In this document: positions 60,485 through 64,000 of the stretch, in pieces | How positions within the stretch are numbered: position 1 is the stretch's first letter | Layout of the letters: every line of letters begins with the position of its first letter | Assembly: GCF_002234675.1 (NCBI RefSeq) | Contig: NC_019867.2 | Span: 1,506,001 to 1,570,000, forward strand | From: Oryzias latipes | Taxonomy: Eukaryota > Chordata > Actinopteri > Beloniformes > Adrianichthyidae | Length of the DNA stretch: 64,000 nt | Direction: 5' to 3' | Notes under the pieces: generated by a model | The model's input: only the letters and a program-made list of their open reading frames with translations | Told to the model about the DNA's origin: nothing | Databases searched by the model: none | Made by a program: the position numbers and the translations under genes

Positions 60485-61742
60485 ATGGATGTCCCCAAAA
60501 ACAACCAAAACCAGCCTCCCGCTCAGACATGGGGGGCGCAGAGCGGCTGGCCCACTGTTTACCACCCTTTGCCCAGTTTTCATCATCTCGGCCGGGGCCC
60601 TCCTCCTGCCCCGCAGACCCCGCAGGCATGGGGCAGTAGCCCCCAGAGCGGGCGGGACACCAGCGCTTCAGACCAGCACCAACTCGGCCCTGAAGCTCCG
60701 CCTTCAGCCACTAGTCTGCCTGAAAACGGAGGGGGAAGCGCGCCTCCATGTCATCCCCCTGTTCTGAAGCTTCACCCCCCCCCGCAGGTTTGTCCTTACC
60801 CCCCCCACAATTCTTCTTGGTCGGCAGCGTCCTGCTTCCACCCAAACCAGCCGCCTGGAAACGCAGCATCAGGACCAGGAGCAAATCTGAGGGATGGATC
60901 TGACCCCCCCTCTGCTCCTGCTCAACGTCCAGCAGGTACGTCTGTAGATTTGACATGAACCCTTGTGCTGGGTCCAGATGACCCCACTTCCATCTGGACC
61001 CAGCACAAGGGTTAAAATCCACAGAAACGTGTCCAGCATCCATGACTTTTTATTTTTTTAAACCAAACAGATGTCTGGATCAAAAAAAGGTTTTTCATGA
61101 ATTTCTCCACAGGAAACACAAATTTTATTCCCACGGAAGCTGAAGAGGACAGACGTGTACCACAGCAGGTATTTAGGATTTTAATTTATTCAAGAATATT
61201 AGAAAAAATAACGTTTCCACTCCCCCGTTTTAATTCCTCCACAGTTTAACTTAAGGTTTCAAAACTAAACTGTTAAATAAAAGGATTCCCTTTAACAAAA
61301 AGAAGTGGTATTGAGTTTAAACTGAATGTAAACATGAGACGGTGCAGGTCTACCGCAGATCAGATCAGCTGGGAGAAGAACCGACCTGACTTGGTGGGGG
61401 GAAAACCATTTATTATATATAGTTTGTCACTCGAGTAACCCTTTCCAAAAAGACCAAACTGGAGTCTGAAGTTCTGTGGAGAACGAGACGTTCTTGTCCA
61501 ACCAGAAGCCTGAGAAAAGATGAGACATTAAAAAAAAAACGACTATCCCCATCGTGGGACAAATAAAGTCTTGTCTTGTCAGGAATCGAGGAAAGCTCAA
61601 ATAAAAACGATAAAAAGGAAAAACTGGTAGAAAGAGCTGAGCTCATGTATGAACTGTTTTGATGACTCGGCATCTTTCCCGTCTCCAGCTCTCCCCCTCT
61701 GCTTCTCGCTATGGTCTGGATCCGGATTCGCTGCCGAGCGCC
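60485..61742 (+). CDS. Start of a tandem paralogue of the 40.6 kb gene (3 exons seen, partial)
   Basis: Exons 60485-60935, 61113-61168 and 61689-61742 have phases 1, 0 and 0, the same as exons 1-3 of the gene at 40633. It begins MDVPKNNQNQPPAQTWGAQS; the QTW..GW spacing matches the other gene's start. Exon 2 reads GNTNFIPTEAEEDRRVPQQ, comparable to DTNPIPEEAAVPA in the other gene. Exon 3 is LSPSASRYGLDPDSLPSA with a strong GTGAGT donor. It is Pro-rich with no known domain. The rest must lie beyond the 22-bp satellite and the window end, or be lost. A hypothetical protein; function unknown. Confidence 0.55.
60958..61013. repeat. Palindrome from the piggyBac-like MITE family
   Basis: Two perfect 23-base inverted arms (60958-60980 and 60991-61013) with a 10-base loop. 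The arms start AACCCTTGTGCTGGG, close to the MITE ends at 18539 and 19649, and TTAA follows on the right. It lies in intron 1 of the paralogue. Confidence 0.9.
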
Positions 61743-61809
61743 GTGAGTTCTTTCAGCTGATTCCAGGTGTGCTCACACCTGTCATGCTGACCGGAGGACA
61801 CACCTGAGT

Positions 61810-64000
61810 TTTATGGCCCCTCCATTGTGGCTCTTTTACCCCTTCGTTGTGTTTTTTTTTTTATTCTTTTGTTGTGGCTCTTTTACCCCTCCATTATGGC
61901 TCTTTTACCCCTCCATTGTGGCTCTTTTACCCCTCCATTATGGCTCTTTTACCCCTCCATTGTGGCTCTTTTACCCCTCCATTGTGGCTCTTTTACCCCT
62001 CCATTATGGCTCTTTTACCCCTCCATTGTGGCTCTTTTACCCCTTCATTGTGGCTGTTTTACCCCGTCGTGGCTCTTTTACCCCTTTGTTGTGTTTTTAT
62101 TATTACCCCTCCATTGTGGCTCTTTTACCCCTCCATTGTGGCTCTTTTACCCCGTCATTGTGGCTGTTTTACCCCGTCGTGGCTCTTTTACCCCTTTGTT
62201 GTGTTTTTTTTCCCTTTCGTTGTGGCTCTTTTACCCCTGCATTATGGCTGTTTTGCCCCGTCGTTCCTTTTTTTTTCCCCTTTCATTGTGGCTCTTTTAC
62301 CCCTCCATTGTGGCTCTTTTACCCCTCCATTGTGGCCCTATAACCCTCCATTATGGCTCTTTTACCCCTCCATTGTGGCTCTTTTACCCCTCCATTGTGG
62401 CTCTTTTACCCATCCATTATGGCTCTTTTACCCCGTCATTGTGGCTGTTTTACCCCGTAATTGTGGCTGTTTTATCCCGTCGTGGCTCTTTTACCCCTTT
62501 GTTGTGTTTTTTTTTAATCCTTTTGTTGTGGCTCTTTTACCCCTCCATTGTGGCTCTTTTACCCCTTCGTTGTGTTTTTTTTTTATTCTTTTGTTGTGGC
62601 TCTTTTACCCCTCCATTATGGCTCTTTTACCCCTCCATTGTGGCTCTTTTACCCCTCCATTATGGCTCTTTTACCCCTCCATTGTGGCTCTTTTACCCCG
62701 TCATTGTGGCTGTTTTACCCCGTCGTGGCTCTTTTACCCCTTTGTTGTATTTTTTTTTATCCTTTTGTTGTGGCTCTTTTACCCCTCCATTGTGGCTCTT
62801 TTACCCCTCCATTATGGCTCTTTTACCCCTCCATTGTGGCTCTTTTACCCCTCCATTGTGGCTCTTTTACCCCTCCATTATGGCTCTTTTACCCCTCCAT
62901 TGTGGCTCTTTTACCCCTTCATTGTGGCTGTTTTACCCCGTCGTGGCTCTTTTACTCCTTTGTTGTGTTTTTATTATTACCCCTCCATTGTGGCTCTTTT
63001 ACCCCTCCATTGTGGCTCTTTTACCCCGTCATTGTGGCTGTTTTACCCCGTCGTGGCTCTTTTACCCCTTTGTTGTGTTTTTTTTCCCTTTCGTTGTGGC
63101 TCTTTTACCCCTGCATTATGGCTGTTTTGCCCCGTCGTTCCTTTTTTTTTTCCCTTTCATTGTGGCTCTTTTACCCCTCCATTGTGGCTCTTTTACCCCT
63201 CCATTGTGGCCCTATAACCCTCCATTATGGCTCTTTTACCCCTCCATTGTGGCTCTTTTACCCCTCCATTGTGGCTCTTTTACCCATCCATTATGGCTCT
63301 TTTACCCCGTCATTGTGGCTGTTTTACCCCGTAATTGTGGCTGTTTTATCCCGTCGTGGCTCTTTTACCCCTTTGTTGTGTTTTTTTTTAATCCTTTTGT
63401 TGTGGCTCTTTTACCCCTCCATTGTGGCTCTTTTACCCCTCCATTGTGGCCCTATAACCCTCCATTATGGCTCTTTTACCCCTCCATTGTGGCTCTTTTA
63501 CCCCGTCATTGTGGCTGTTTTACCCCGTCATTGTGGCTGTTTTACCCCGTCGTGGCTCTTTTACCCCTTTGTTGTGTTTTTTTTTTATCCTTTTGTTGTG
63601 GCTCTTTTACCCCTCCATTGTGGCTCTTTTACCCCTTCATTGTGGCTGTTTTACCCCGTCGTGGCTCTTTTACCCCTTTGTTGTGTTTTTATTATTACCC
63701 CTCCATTGTGGCTCTTTTACCCCTCCATTGTGGCTCTTTTACCCCTCCATTGTGGCTCTTTTACCCCGTCATTGTGGCTGTTTTACCCCGTCGTGGCTCT
63801 TTTACCCCTTTGTTGTGTTTTTTTTCCCTTTCGTTGTGGCTCTTTTACCCCTGCATTATGGCTGTTTTGCCCCGTCGTTCCTTTTTTTTCCCCCTTTCAT
63901 TGTGGCTCTTTTACCCCTCCATTGTGGCCCTATAACCCTCCATTATGGCTCTTTTACCCCTCCATTGTGGCTCTTTTACCCCTCCATTGTGGCTCTTTTA
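61810..64000. repeat. 22-bp satellite array running off the window
   Basis: At least 2.2 kb of CTCTTTTACCCCTCCATTGTGG with variants. Marker variants recur in blocks: TTATTATTAC at 62097, 62971 and 63689, and CCCTATAACCCTCC at 62335, 63207, 63445 and 63927. This shows a higher-order period near 874 bases with later unit losses. Stops are absent in all three forward frames, which creates a 702-codon open frame; it is an artefact. Confidence 0.97.

Noticed and set aside
61813-64000. Open frames of 702 and 456 codons
   Set aside because: Product of the 22-bp satellite, which lacks stops in every forward frame.

Overview
The window is nuclear DNA of a vertebrate, almost certainly a teleost fish. 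Genes are split by GT-AG introns and lie far apart. The DNA is full of fish-type repeats: tRNA-derived SINEs, an L2-type LINE fragment, a full-length RTE-type LINE, a Ty3/Gypsy element, hAT, Tc1 and piggyBac-like DNA elements, and long micro- and minisatellites. I cannot name the species.

Layout. 1-4.9 kb is non-coding flank. 4.9-7.2 kb (minus strand) holds a two-exon heparan sulfate 3-O-sulfotransferase of the HS3ST1 type; its intron carries about 0.7 kb of compound tetranucleotide repeat. 7.2-34.1 kb has no gene I can support. It holds dispersed repeats, a tRNA-derived SINE, a hAT element nested in a piggyBac-like element, a possible solo LTR or non-coding transcript, many poly(G)/poly(C) runs, and a 1.5 kb array of a 36-bp unit. 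34.1-35.6 kb is an intronless TRIM gene (RING, B-box, coiled coil, PRY-SPRY). An intact RTE LINE (35.8-38.9 kb, antisense, perfect 18-bp target duplication) lies just downstream of it.

40.6-51.2 kb is a multi-exon gene that I rebuilt from splice signals; every exon phase agrees. Its protein has a Pro/His/Ser-rich N-terminus, an acidic stretch, two zinc-finger-like motifs, a region resembling a degenerate tyrosine-recombinase (Crypton-like) domain, and two tandem copies of a SANT/Myb-like C-terminal module. At 60.5-61.7 kb a second gene starts whose first three exons match the first gene in sequence motifs and in intron phase, so this looks like a tandem gene family. The rest of that copy lies beyond a 22-bp satellite that runs off the window end.

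Between the two copies are a SINE, a complete Ty3/Gypsy element (52.7-57.3 kb, 144-bp LTRs, broken reading frames) and a Tc1-like element whose transposase centre is replaced by ten copies of a 30-bp repeat. The genes do not form an operon or an obvious pathway. The most unusual item is the recombinase-derived gene pair. Exon boundaries, family assignments and repeat names come from reading alone.
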